This document shows positions 1-11,198 of a DNA stretch of 64,000 bases, in pieces. The stretch covers positions 13,371,161 to 13,435,160 of the forward strand of contig CM070517.1 of NCBI GenBank assembly GCA_036346375.1, in the 5' to 3' direction. The DNA is from Guadua angustifolia. Taxonomy: Eukaryota > Streptophyta > Magnoliopsida > Poales > Poaceae. The notes under the pieces were generated by a model. That model ran no database searches and was not told the origin of the DNA. It worked only from the letters and a program-made list of their open reading frames with translations. Each line of letters opens with the position of its first letter. Position 1 is the stretch's first letter. The position numbers and the translations under genes are program-made.

Positions 1-1931
1 TGCAAATCAGGACCCTCTGTGTATTCTGTACTAGTCCAGGATCATGCTAGTACACACAGGATGAACAGTGTTGAAGTACCACAATCATACACAGCGAAAA
101 TAATAATAAGGTACTTCAAGCATAATTATAACCGAGTTACACGACCTTATGGTCACCTTACAATAATTCGCCACGCAGGGAGATAAATATCAAAGTAGCA
201 CAAGTTCAATAGCGGAAGAAAAAGTACGGTAATGAAACCCCTCGTAGCCACAGGCAACCGACGAGGCTCAATCCCTAATCCTCCTGGCCTTCGTTGAACT
301 CCTCTTCCCAAGCTGGCATAGCTTCTTCTTCTGAGGTTGTTGTTGAAGCAAGGGTGAGTATACAACATACTCAACAAGTCATGCACAATGCAGTTCTATT
401 ACTACATGCATGGCTTAGTCCAAAGGAAAGGCTTAAATGGTTATTTTGCATAAAGCAGCATTTCTTTTTAACAGGTAATCCTACTAGATTAAAAGCGGTA
501 AGACCAATATCATTAATAATTAATTTCTCAATTCTTTTCCAAGAGTTTGGCACACAGCCCTAAGTTCGATTCATCAGTCTTTGGCACACAGCCACCCATT
601 CCACATCTTTTATTTTTAAAATATAACCCTTGACTGTAATCCCCGAGCATTGTCCAATACCGCGGATGCGGCTTTTCGAATAGATTCAACACACACACTC
701 TGCAGAGGCTGTACACTTTACCCACAGGATACAGTCGCTCACCACACAGGTGATTGATTGCAACAAAGTCTTTCGGAGACTAACACTTAACCTGTGAACC
801 TCTCCAGTATTGCCTTTCTAACACTTCCCTCACACAGAGCCAAAGTTTAGAACATGTAAATACAGTTGGATGGGTACCAAGCCGCAGCACAGGTACGCTC
901 CCCCATACAGTTACATTTTTGTGTAACTGTCGCCCCGAGGTGTCAAAGGAAAGATATTAGAAACCTACTAAACTAGGTCCATCCCATTCCGGACAAGTGG
1001 TTGTACGAGAAACTCAGTTCAAAAGCTCGCAAGGTGAAGTCCTTAACTGTCCCGGGCAAGACATCCATTTTATATTTCTCGGCACACAGCCTTCACCATC
1101 TTAATACATCCCGTTGCCACACAGGCCCACCTCGCACAAAGCCTTCTTGCCACTTGCCTTGGTCCAAAATATTTCCCACCCCGATTTGCATTTTTGCAAT
1201 ACATGCTAATGCCCATGTCATTGCATGAGTAGAACCACACAGGTTGCTACCCCCAATTCCATCTCATGACATCATCGCATTATTCCAAAATGTGTTCCAT
1301 ATTTGTTTAGTCAGTATTCTTTTGCAATGTGAAAGTCCTTCAGCGCATACAAGCATACTAAGCTGCTAATCACGGTCTAGCCTCCCGTGTTGGCATTTAT
1401 ATAGCAACCAACATAAATTAACATCTTATGGTGATAAGGATTTTCAGGGCGTACAAATAGTATTAACAAGGTGGCATAAACAAGATAGGTATTTTAACTA
1501 ATTTTCCCACATGAGCAATATCATTTTTAATTAACATAGCATGCATAACTTGAATCGAGATATATTTGAAAATCTAGGGGCAATATGGTCAAAGCATTAC
1601 TTGCCTTCAAACAGCAGTTGATTCTGGTCTGGCTCTTGCGATGGTTCTCCGAAATCCTCCTCGACGGCTTCCGGCAATTCGGAGTCTACGCGCATTCAAG
1701 CGAACATACAATAAACACTCAATACAGATAACAAGATCAACTCTAAAAATAAATTAAAATTCACTAATAAATAGTTCACATTTTTACAAATTTTTAGGAA
1801 TTAGAATCACCCAATTCTGAGTTAAAACGCAAAAGTTATAGCATTTGCAAGATTCTGAAAATTCAAATAAATGAATAACCGAATTATTCTATTTATTTTC
1901 CTACCGAAAATTCGGTTAATTCTCTCGGCGT

Positions 1932-2010
1932 GACACGTGTCAACACCAAAGACAGCCACGTTGACACTGACACTGACATGTGGGCCCCAGATGACGTCAT
2001 GCTGACGTCA
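1932..2010. promoter_or_regulatory. E1 3' LTR G-box and paired TGACGTCA sites
   Basis: The same set in the other LTR: GACACGTGTC at 1932-1941 and TGACGTCA at 1992-1999 and 2003-2010. All three sites are unchanged between the LTRs although nearby bases differ. Confidence 0.55.
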
Positions 2011-3040
2011 GCACACCCGGCGGTCCACCCACTAACAAGTGGGCCCAATGAGCAGTGCTCGGTCCAACCGGAAGCTGACACGCGGCGCACACCCGACGGT
2101 CCACGCAGCTCCAAATCTTCCGCCCGTTGGATCCAAATCCAACGGTCGGTCGGCGCATGGTCGACCCATCCACTTGGCGACATCCACACCGCACATTTCA
2201 AATCCTACGACTGCTGTTACCCGAAGAGTTTACTATTCACAAGCCTACGTGAACGTACCGACGCGGTTGGATGAGGATCTAATGGTGATGGTTACCCGAA
2301 CGATTTCCTATTCACAAGCCTATGTGGCCTGATCAGAGCCGCCCGATTAAGATCTAACGGCCATTATTACCCGAAGACATCCCGGTCTAGCGCTACAGAG
2401 GAAGGGACGTGTCGTTACCTTGGTCATCCGATGGAAATCCGACGGTGGCTGGGGCTCGAAGTAGCTGGCGGTGGCGCAGCAGATCCCGAAGACCGGAGAC
2501 GAGGAAGACGATGGGCTCGGTGGCGCTACGAGGCTTCTCCGACGTGAAGAAGTGGCCCGATCGACGCAGCGCGACACAGGGAACTCGGCGAAGGTCTCAA
2601 GTGCGGTGGAGAGCGGCGAACGACGGCGGAATGTGAAGAAAACCGAGGCGGTGGAAGGATGCTACTCCAGCGAGCTCTAGCGCGTGCTACGGTGAACGGC
2701 AGTGCACAAGAGAAGGGGCAAAATGAGCGGAACAAAGTGCTGCGCACGGAGGACTTTATTTCCCTCTCGGACAAGCCTCGATACGTGCACAAATCTCTGA
2801 CATATCCGCGGCGGCCAACGGGAGATGGCGGTGCGGAAGTGCTCCCTCCCGATGCAGCGAGATCAACCTCCACCGTTCGATTGCCATCCAACGGCGTCGA
2901 TTGAGTAACGATTCGGCGAAACGGTGCCACGTGGCGACATCTTAACGGCTACTTACAGAGATCCGACGACTCACGTGATTAAGCAACGCGGCTCATCCAC
3001 GATCGTCCAATCGGGATCGCACGACCGGAGTGGGCGGCGC

Positions 3041-3087
3041 TAGGGTTTTCCGGTGCGAGCACAGTGTTGGGCTCAGCCCGACACTGT
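3041..3087 (-). promoter_or_regulatory. E1 LTR palindrome with site II motif and telo-box
   Basis: Plus strand 3061-3087 is a near-perfect inverted repeat with 12-bp arms and a 3-base centre (one mismatch). It contains TGGGCT (site II type). About 12 bases away lies TAGGGTTT (3041-3048), a telo-box (AAACCCTA) in sense orientation. The right LTR carries the same block at about 12231-12277. Confidence 0.45.
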
Positions 3088-3424
3088 AGCTTGGCGATAT
3101 TCCGGCTTTTCTCAATAAAAATAATTGTAGAAATTCAAGGTAATTAATTAGGGCACTAAAGTTACTCAAAAAATTCTAGAAAAATTTTAGAAAATATTTC
3201 AGAGTATTTTGAGCCTAAATAAAATATTTTTATTTATTTTTGATAATTACCTTTTCTGATATTTAATTATTCAAGAGAAAGATAATCCAAATTAATTTCA
3301 ATTAAATACAAATAATTCCCAAAAATTCAGATAAATTAAATTAAATGCAAATACATTTTAATTAATTCACAAAATTTTAAATAACTCCAAAAATTAAGAT
3401 TAAGCCAAATTTCGGGACGTTACA

Positions 3425-3445
3425 AACGTACCCCCCTTAACAGAA
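3425..3445 (-). other. E1 polypurine tract
   Basis: Directly internal to the 3' LTR the sense strand reads TTAAGGGGGG followed by TACGTT and then the LTR start. The run of six G (3431-3436) is the likely plus-strand primer. The flanking sequence is shared with E3. Confidence 0.75.
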
Positions 3446-3471
3446 TCTCGACCCCAAGATTCGAAGCCTAA

Positions 3472-3741
3472 CTAGAGAATAGGTTTGGAAACTCCTTTTT
3501 CAGATCTTCCTCTCGTTCCCATGTGGCCTCGCTTTCTGTGTGATTGCTCCACTGAACTCTGCAAAAACGGGTGGTCTTGCTCCTTGTTTTCCGATCCACT
3601 GTATCCAGAATTTTTTATCGGTTGCTCCTTGTAGGTCAAGTCTTCATGTAATTCAATTGCTTCCAGGGGTGTTTGCTCGTTAGGCACTCGGAGACACTTC
3701 TTGAGTTGCGATACATGAAAGACGTTGTGTACTCCTGCCAA
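3472..3741 (-). pseudogene. pol: E1 integrase C-terminus with frameshifted chromodomain
   Basis: The frame contains GVHNVFHVSQLKKCLRVP, the conserved end of the integrase C-terminal region, then EDLTYKEQPIKN. A frameshift follows; in the neighbouring frame the sequence resembles the chromodomain of Tekay/Del-type elements (tryptophans in VQWS and ATWERE-like positions). Chromodomains direct integration to marked chromatin. The frame call after the shift is by eye. Confidence 0.72.
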
Positions 3742-4952
3742 TGACTGCGGTAACTCTAGTTGATATGCGACTTCTCCCCTGCGGCTTATGATCTTAAACG
3801 GTCCTACATATCTTGGTGCAAGTTTCCTTTTTGTGAAACCTCAGACTTCTTAAGAGGCGAACTCGAGATACACATAATCTTCAGACTCAAAGCTTAAATC
3901 CCTGCGGCGATTGTCCGCATAGCTCTTTTGCCTTGACTGTGCGATTTTCAACCTTTCTCTGATCATTGCTATTTGGCTCTTCGGCTTCTTGAAGTATGTC
4001 CGGTCCGAAGACACGATGCTCACTAGTCTTGTTTCAATTCAGCGGCGTTCTACAAGGCCGACCATACAACGCTTCAAAAGGTGACATCTGTAAACTTGCC
4101 TAGTAACTGCTGTTGTAACTGAATTCAGCGTATGGTAAACATTTATTCCAAGATGCTGTATAAGCTAACGCACAGGCTCTTAACATATCCTCTAATATCT
4201 GATTGACTCTTTCGGTTTGCCCATCTGTTTACAGATGATAAGCTGTACTAAAGTTCAAACGGGTGCCCATTGCCGTATGCAACTTATCCCAAAATCTTGA
4301 GGTGAATTGGGTACCTTTGTCCGATACTATCTTCTTTGGCACTCCATGTAAGCAAACGATCCTTGCCATGTATAGTTCTGCTAACTTATCTCCTGAGTAG
4401 GTTGTCTTCGTCGGTATGAAGTGTGCAACCTTTGTCAAGCGAACCACTATGACCCATATGGAGTCATAACCTCCTTGCGTCCTTGGCAAACCGGTGATAA
4501 AATCCATTCCGATCTCCTCCCATATCCACTCTGGTATTTTTAATGGCTGCAGCAGTCCTGCTGGTCTCTGATGCATAGCCGACTCGCTGGCATACATCAC
4601 ATAGTGCCACGTGCTCAGCTATCTCTCTCTTCATGTTCGGCCACCAGAACCTTTCTTTCAAGTCTTGATACTTCTTTGCACTTCCTGGGTGGATCGAATA
4701 CTCGGAGTCGTGAGCTTCCTCCAATATTAACTGCTTGAGCTCTTTTTTATTAGGTACACATATGCGCTCTCTCATCCACAGAGTACCTTGATCGTTCAGC
4801 TTAAATTCCTTTGCTTGGCCTTCCTCCATCTTGGATTTGATTCGCTTGATCTTTTCATCATTCTTTTGTCCTTCCCTAATCTGGTCCTCCAAGGTAGGCT
4901 TCACCTCTAAAGCAGCTACGAATCCTTCAGGAATAACTTCCAATTTTAACCT
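3742..4952 (-). pseudogene. pol: E1 integrase
   Basis: The HHCC zinc-binding domain lies at about 4580-4740 (EEAHDSEYSIHPGS, then CDVCQ). A frameshift near 4580 separates it from the catalytic core, where the first two acidic residues are visible (GMDFITGLP and IVSDKGTQF). TAA at about 4226-4228, probably from CAA, precedes the third acidic residue (the glutamate in TDGQTE). The following C-terminal part is still readable in pieces down to about 4030. Integrase would insert the cDNA into chromatin; this copy cannot make a full-length product. Confidence 0.9.
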
Positions 4953-6328
4953 CTAAAAGTCCTTGCACAATTCTTCCCAACTCTCTTCTACCAACACGTT
5001 TAAGTTATGGCTCTTTCGACTCAAGGCATCAGCCACTACGTTGGCTTTACCGGGGCGATAGTGGATACCCATGTTGTAATCCTTGATCAGTTCTAACCAT
5101 CTCCTTTGCCTCATGTTCAGGTCAGATTGGGTGAAAATGTATTTAAGGCTTTTATGGTCTGTATATATCTCACACCTGTTACCAATAAGATAGTGACGCC
5201 ATATCTTCAGGGCATGCACTACGGCTGCTAATTCTAGATCATGCGTCGGGTAATTCCATTCATGTGGCCTTAATTGCCTTGACGCGTAAGCCGCTACCTT
5301 CCCATTCTGCATTAACACGCATCCAAGTCCTTGCCGTGATGCATCGCAGTAAATATCAAAACTTTGGTGCACATCTGGTTGAACTAACACTGGCGCTGAT
5401 GTCAGTCGTTTCTTCAATTCCTGAAAACTCTTCTCACAATCTGGTGTCCACACAAATTTCTTCTCTTTCTTTAGCAATTGCGTGATTGGCCTGGCAATTA
5501 TCGAAAACCCTTCTATAAACCGGCGATAATAACCAGCCATCCCAAGAAAACTTCGAATCTGCGTAACCGTCTTCGGCGGCTCCCAATGTAGTACTGCCTC
5601 AACCTTGCTTGGGTCCACTACGATTCCCTCGGCGGTCATTACATGCCCTAAGAATTCCACCTTGCTCTTCCAGAAGTCGCATTTACTGAACTTTGCATAC
5701 AACTGTTGCTCTCTTAGCTTCCCCAGTACTAACATCAAATGTTGGGCGTGCTCGTCATTCGTCTTTGAGTAAACCAGAATATCATCTATGAATACGACCA
5801 CAAATTTATCTAAGTATTCCATAAATACTTTATTCATTTAGTTCATAAAGTATGCTGGCGCATTTGTCAATCCAAATGACATAACAGTGAACTCATAGTG
5901 CCCATATTTTGAAGAAAATGAAGTCTTGGGTATGTCTTCAGTCTTGATTTTCAACTGGTGGTATCCTGACCTAAGGTCGATCTTGGGAATACTCCTACTC
6001 CTCTTAATTGATCAAAAAGATCATCTATCCGGGGTAACGGGTATTTATTTTTTATCATCACTTCGTTAAGCGCACGATAATCTACGCACATCCGAAAACT
6101 CCTATCTTTCTTCTTAACGAACAGAACCGGTGCTCCCCAAGGTGACGAGCTCGGTCTGATGAATCCTTTTTCCAACAATTCCTCGATCTGCTTCTTCATT
6201 TCTACTAACTCTTCGGTGGACATTCGATATGGTCTCTTTGCTATTGGTGCGCCTCGGTACTAGATCGACATAAACTCTATGTCTCTGCCGGTGGCATTCC
6301 TAGTAATTCCTGGGAAAAACATCCGTAT
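4953..6328 (-). pseudogene. pol: E1 reverse transcriptase and RNase H
   Basis: The RT fingers region is clear at 5951-6223 (PSSSPWGAPVLFVKKKD, MCVDYRALNEVMIKNKYPLP) in the gag frame. A frameshift near 5970 moves the rest to another frame. A TAA at 5838-5840 interrupts that frame just before MNKVF. From 5837 the palm motif VVFIDDILVYS supplies the catalytic aspartates, and the thumb/connection reads SFLGMAGYYRRFIEGFS. RNase H follows with FDIYCDASRQGLGCVL, ELAAVVHALKIWRHYL, IYTDHKSLKYI and VVADALSRK. The domain content matches Ty3/gypsy, and the inactivating lesions are visible. Confidence 0.93.
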
Positions 6329-6781
6329 TCATCGACCAATCGGTACATCTCTTATACTGACGGTCTCCAGATTGTTTACTAATATCTGTCCTTCTCGAAC
6401 TGCCACTGCTTGAAATTCCACTTTTCTACCTTCAGGGCTCTCAATAGACATAACTCTTCGCCCGCAGTCTAATACAGCTTTATGCTTAGTCAACCAATCC
6501 ATTCCCAGGATAACATCCAGGGTTTGGGTATCTAATATAATAAGGTTCGCTAGGAACTCTACCCCTTTTATTAATAGCTTAACCCCAGAACATCCGACCT
6601 TAGAGTGGAGTTCTGATCCAGGGGATTGGACTAGAAGTGTACTTTTAAGGTTAACAATATCCAGATCATTTATCACAGCAAAATCCCGAGAAACGAACGA
6701 ATGTGAAGCTCCTGAATCGAATAATACTGTAGCTGGCACTGAGTTGACAAGGAACTTACCGAGCACGACGTCCGTGGCATT
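6329..6781 (-). pseudogene. pol: E1 aspartic protease
   Basis: In frame with gag directly after its TAG stop. The active-site motif VLFDSGASHSFVS lies near the start, followed by a hydrophobic region and ILGMDWLTKHKAVLDC, the second conserved block of retropepsin-like proteases of Ty3/gypsy elements. The domain looks complete, but the frame is lost at its end (TGA near 6329). It would mature the gag-pol polyprotein. A stretch of about 100 bases between it and RT contains compensating indels. Confidence 0.88.
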
Positions 6782-7936
6782 CTAGACTTCGTCTGCGGAG
6801 ATATGATTAATTCTGCCCCGCGTGAATGCTTGCGGTGTGGCTCCAGCTTGGGCGGGTCCTCGGCTTCCTCCCTGGGCAGGAGTTTTAGCAGGCGTGTTCC
6901 CTAAATTGAAGTGCACTGGTGTCACTCCTCCCTTCTTTGGGCACACATTGGCGAAATGCCCAGTTTCATTGCAATTGTAGCGTCTTCCTGACATCTGCTG
7001 ATTTCCTCCGTTCTGATTGACAATCCTGACTGGGGTATGAGGAGTCTGTCCTGCTGGTCTCGGCATTGGTGACGGTGTCCTGACATTGCTTCCTTGATGG
7101 AATCGGGAGAATTGCTGAGGTATCATCCTTGGTTTCTGCTGGCGGCGTCCTCCCTGCTGTGCCATGCGGCATTTGCGGTTATCATCAAGCTCCTTGCGCT
7201 TATCCTCCAGTATAAGTGCCTTATTTACCAACTCTTGAAAATCCGGAAAGGTGTGGGTAATCAGTCCCACCTGTAGACCAGTGTTAAGTCCTTTCATGAA
7301 ACGGGACTGTCTAGCCTTGTCAGTTGCTACGTCTTCCGGAGCGTAGCGTGCTAGTTGAGTGAACTTATTCAAATAATCGGCCACTATCTGGCCTCCTTGC
7401 TTCAGCGCTCTAAACTCTTCCTTTTTCAGTTCCATAATACCTTCTGGCACATGGTTTTGATGAAAAGCTATGGTAAATTCTTCCCAGGTGATTTCCTGTG
7501 GGTTCTCCTGCGATGCGCAGTAGTTTTCCCACCACTCAGCTACTGTTCCTTCCAACTGATGAGAGGCATAAAGCACCCTCTCATTTCCATCACACTGTGT
7601 TATATGTAGTTTCCTCTCGATGGTTCTCAACCAGTCGTCTGCCTCTAGTGGGCTGGCATTGCCTGAGAACGTAGGCGGACGTGTCCTCATAAACTCGGAC
7701 AATCTCGAGTAGGGTCGTGGCCCATTGTTTATAGCTTGATTGTTGGCGACTGCTTGGGTGTTGATTTGTTGCACAATGGCCATCATTGTCTGCATTAAAT
7801 GCATTTGTGCTGCGAGAAAAGCTCCCAGATTCTGCATGTCAACTGGCGGTGCTGCCTGGGGTGGTGGTGTACTGCTCTGACTGCCTCCTTGACGTGAACC
7901 ACTGCCTCCGGCTCCGGTGTTGCGAGTGTTCACCAT
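6782..7936 (-). pseudogene. gag: E1 gag (capsid-nucleocapsid)
   Basis: 384 codons from an ATG at 7936. The N-terminus is low-complexity (MVNTRNTGAGGSGSRQGGS), followed by a retrotransposon gag capsid region at about residues 85-240 (RPPTFSGNASPLEADDWLR, HQLEGTVAEWWENY, TWEEFTIAFHQNHVPEG). A zinc knuckle lies near residues 318-335. The knuckle reads RYNCNETGHFANVC: the first of its three cysteines is arginine (a TGC to CGC change), so zinc binding should be impaired. The frame ends at TAG (6782-6784) and continues in the same frame into protease, so the stop probably replaced CAG inside a single gag-pol ORF. Gag would coat the RNA and build the cytoplasmic particle. Confidence 0.92.
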
Positions 7937-8245
7937 CTGCTGATTGCTCTCGACGGTTTAGAGATGAGAGGGAAGGAATAGGCAAGTATAGGAACTTATA
8001 TGGGGAAACAGGTGTAACTTAAAACCTTTAAACATCAAAGCATAGATAATAGATAGGTATGGTTTCTTACATAGTCTAGGGACTATGCAACCATAATAAC
8101 AGTCACAAACATCACATCAAATAGTTCATTACAACATCGCACATCTAAGTTCGAAATTTAAAGACGCGACTCAAAACAAGTGAGTCTCAACGCAAAATCC
8201 AAACAACTACTCGACCCAACGGAGTCAGTCCTCGAGCCACCCTGG

Positions 8246-8971
8246 CTACGGCTCGCCGATCACGTACATTGGCGGGTGAGCTGGCATTGGGGCAAACTGA
8301 TCCCCATGCCCTCCCACTGGTGCTGCTGGGGGCACCACTGGCTGTTGGTCCTCTGGCGCGGGCTCTGGCTCCTGCTCCTCCTCATCCTCGTCGTCGAGCT
8401 CCATGACGGCCTCTGGCTCCCCGTGACCGTAGAGAGCCTCCTCTAGCTCGGCGATCCTCTGCACAGCGTGCATCCTGGTCTCTCGCAAGGCCACCCCGAT
8501 CTCCTCCAAGGTACGGTACACAGCCTGCAGCTCCGTAGTCGTAGCGTCCATGACCTCCTCCTAAGCCATGGCGAACCAGCCCAAGTGCATGACAACAGCG
8601 TCGTCCTCCAACTCCAAGCGCGCCTGAAGGGGTCCTCCCACATGCGGGTGCACACGGAAAGCAATGTCCCACAGCTCGAAGCCGTAGTCCCTACTAACTC
8701 GACGCAGCCTTGCACCCGGCACACTCAGATGCCCGCCAGAGCCGGCTCGCTTCACCGCGAGGTGGAGCGGACGGCTGGCACGCGCGTGCTCCCGCGCGTA
8801 CAAGGTGAGGGTCGTCTCCCATCTGCGGTTGCTCCCGTTGACCACCCAAGTGCGGGACCGGTAGAGAGGGCGTTCAAAACCTCCCAACACCTGGAGCATC
8901 CTCCAAAGCTCCGCTGCGTAGCCACCGTGACGCTCGCCGATGGAGTGAACCATCCGCATCTGCCAAAGCAA
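8246..8971 (-). pseudogene. E1 accessory ORF upstream of gag, unknown function
   Basis: A single frame of 242 codons lies on the sense strand between the PBS and gag, broken only by one TAG at 8561-8563 (preceding residues WFAMA, following EEVMDAT). A CAG to TAG change would explain it. The N-terminal part is basic and aromatic-rich (VVNGSNRRWETTLTLY); the C-terminal part has an acidic run (ELDDEDEEEQEPEP) followed by a proline-rich stretch ending MYVIGEP. No ATG opens the frame at its right edge: the codon there is TTG, and the first ATG follows a TTTGGCAG that resembles a 3' splice site. The frame may therefore belong to a spliced or longer product. I do not recognise the family. High GC contrasts with the AT-rich flanks. 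Confidence 0.55.
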
Positions 8972-9158
8972 CGCGTTAGTACTAAAATTTTAAAAGAATA
9001 CAAAAGTAATAGCAAAATGCAGCATATGTATGAAGTAAGGAAGAAAGGATGAGTCAAGATTTCATTGATTATTCTTGCCCAAATTTTATTCTTTAGAAAT
9101 TAATTTTTATCCCTCCAAGACGGCCAGTCTAACTAGGGTTAAGTCCTACAGTTAGTAT

Positions 9159-9171
9159 GGCTCTGATACCA
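9159..9171 (-). other. E1 primer binding site
   Basis: The sense strand reads TGGTATCAGAGCC, starting four bases inside the 5' LTR end. This is the plant initiator-methionine tRNA-type PBS common in Ty3/gypsy and copia elements. The same 13 bases occur at the matching place in E3. Confidence 0.9.
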
Positions 9172-9207
9172 ACTCTATCGGGACCCGAATATGCAAATCA
9201 GGACCCT

Positions 9208-9250
9208 CTGTGTATTCTATACTAGTCCAGGATCACGCTAGTACACACAG
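9208..9250 (-). other. E1 conserved U5 stem-loop upstream of the PBS
   Basis: Two nested stems: outer CTGTGT with ACACAG, inner TACTAG with CTAGTA, around a 12-base loop. It sits 33-75 bases from the LTR end next to the PBS. The same structure is at 17-59 in the 3' LTR and, with a compensating base-pair change, in both E3 LTRs. Confidence 0.6.
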
Positions 9251-11119
9251 GATGAACAGTATTGAAGTACCACAATCATACACAGCGGAAATAATAATAA
9301 GTACTTCAAGCATAATTATAACCGAGTTACACGACCTTATGGTCACCTTACAATAATTCGCCACGCAGGGCGATAAATATCAAAGTAGCACAAGTTCAAT
9401 AGCGAAGCAAAAGTACGGTAATGAAACCCCTTGTAGCCACAGGCAACCGATGAGGCTCAATCCCTAATCCTCCTGGCCTTCGTTGAACTCCTCTTCCCAA
9501 GCTGGCATAGCTTCTTCTTCTGAGGTTGTTGTTGAAGCAAGGGTGAGTATACAACATACTCAACAAGTCATGCACAATCCAGTTCTATTACTACATGCAT
9601 GGCTTAGTCCAAAGGAAAGGCTTAAATGGTTATTTTGCATAAAGCAGCATTTCTTTTTAACAGGTAATCCTACTAGATTAAAAGCGGTAAGACCAATATC
9701 ATTAATAATTAATTCTCAATTCTTTTCCAAGAGTTTGGCACACAACCCTAAGTTTGATTCATCAGTCTTTGGCACACAGCCACCCATTCCACATCTTTTA
9801 TTTTAAAAATCTAACCCTTGACTGTAATCCCCGAGCATTGTCCAATACCGCGGATGCGGCTATTCGAATAGATTCAACACACACACTCTGCAGAGGCTAT
9901 ACACTTTACCCACAGGATACAATCGCTCACCACACAGGTGATTGATTGCAACAAAGTCTTTCGGAGACTAACACTTAACCTGTGAACCTCTCCAGTATTG
10001 CCTTTCTAACACTTCCCTCACACAGAGCCAAAGTTTAGAATAGGCAAATACAGTTGGATGGGTACCAAGCCGCAGCACAGGTACGCTCCCCCATACGGTT
10101 ACATTTTTGTGTAACTGTCGCCCCGAGATGTCAAAGGAAAGATATTAGAAATCTACTAAACTAGGTCCGTCCCATTCCGGACAAGTGGTTGTACGAGAAA
10201 CTCAGTTCAAAGGCTCGCAAGGTGAAGTCCTTAACTGTCCTGGGCAAGACATCCATTTTATATTTCTCGGCACACAGCCTTCACCATCTTAATACATCCC
10301 GTTGCCACACAGGCCCACCTGGCACGTAGCCTTCTTACCACTTGCCCCGGTCCAAAATATTTCCCACCCCGATTTGCATTTATGCAACACATGCCATTGC
10401 CCATGTCATTGCATGAGTAGAACCACACAGGTCGCTACCCCCAATTCCATCTCACGACATCATCGCATTATTCCAAAATGTGTTCCATATTTGTTTAGTC
10501 AGTATTCTTTTGCAATGTGAAAGTCCTTCAGCACATACAAGCATACTAAGCAGCTAATCACGGTCTGGCCTCCCGTGTTGGCATTTATATAGCAACCAAC
10601 ATAAATTAACATCTTATGGTGATAAGGATTTTCAGGGCGTACAAATAGTATTAACAAGGTAGCATAAACAAGATAGGTATTTTAACTACTTTTCCCACAT
10701 GAGCAATATCATTTTTAATTAACATAGCATGCATAACTTGAATCGAGATATATTTGAAAATCTTGGGGCAATATGGTCAAAGCATGACTTGCCTTCAAAC
10801 AACAGTTGATTCTGGTCTGGCTCTTGTGATGGTTCTCCGAAATCCTCCTCGACGGCTTCCGGCAATTCGGAGTCTACACGCATTCAAGCGAACATACAAT
10901 AAATACTCAATATAGATAATAAGATCAACTCTAAAAATAAATTAAAATTCACTAATAAATAGTTCACATTTTTACAAATTTTTAGGAACTGGAATCACCC
11001 AATTCCGAGTTAAAGCGCAAAAGTTATAGCATTTGCAAGATTCTGAAAATTCAAATAAATGAATAACCGAATTATTCTATTTATTTTCCTACCGAAAATT
11101 CGGTTAATTCTCTCGGCGT

Positions 11120-11198
11120 GACACGTGTCAATACCAGAGATAGCCACGTCGACACTGACACTGACATGTGGGCCCCGGATGACGTCATGCTGACGTCA
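11120..11198. promoter_or_regulatory. E1 5' LTR G-box and paired TGACGTCA sites
   Basis: Contains GACACGTGTC (11120-11129, G-box/ABRE core) and two perfect TGACGTCA palindromes at 11180-11187 and 11191-11198, 11 bp start to start. Paired TGACG sites about one helical turn apart are the known as-1/ocs target of TGA-type bZIP factors. Function here is inferred. Confidence 0.55.

Larger units (their letters stand above)
1..3424 (-). repeat. E1 3' LTR (truncated by window edge)
   Basis: Aligns base for base with 9192-12614. The outer end on the plus strand is GACGTTACA, so the sense-strand LTR begins TGTAACGTC. Over the first 120 bases the two copies differ at about five places, mostly transitions. 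A GC-rich block (about 1990-3070) separates two AT-rich blocks. No real gene is seen inside; the ORFs here are not shared with any recognised family. Confidence 0.95.

Noticed and set aside
1893..2332. Overlapping ORFs in the E1 LTR on both strands
   Set aside because: These follow GC-rich repeats; shifted frames in the right LTR show no coding constraint.
2526..2930. 134-codon ORF in the E1 LTR
   Set aside because: It lies in GC-rich LTR DNA, is open on both strands, is broken differently in the other LTR, and has no recognisable domain.
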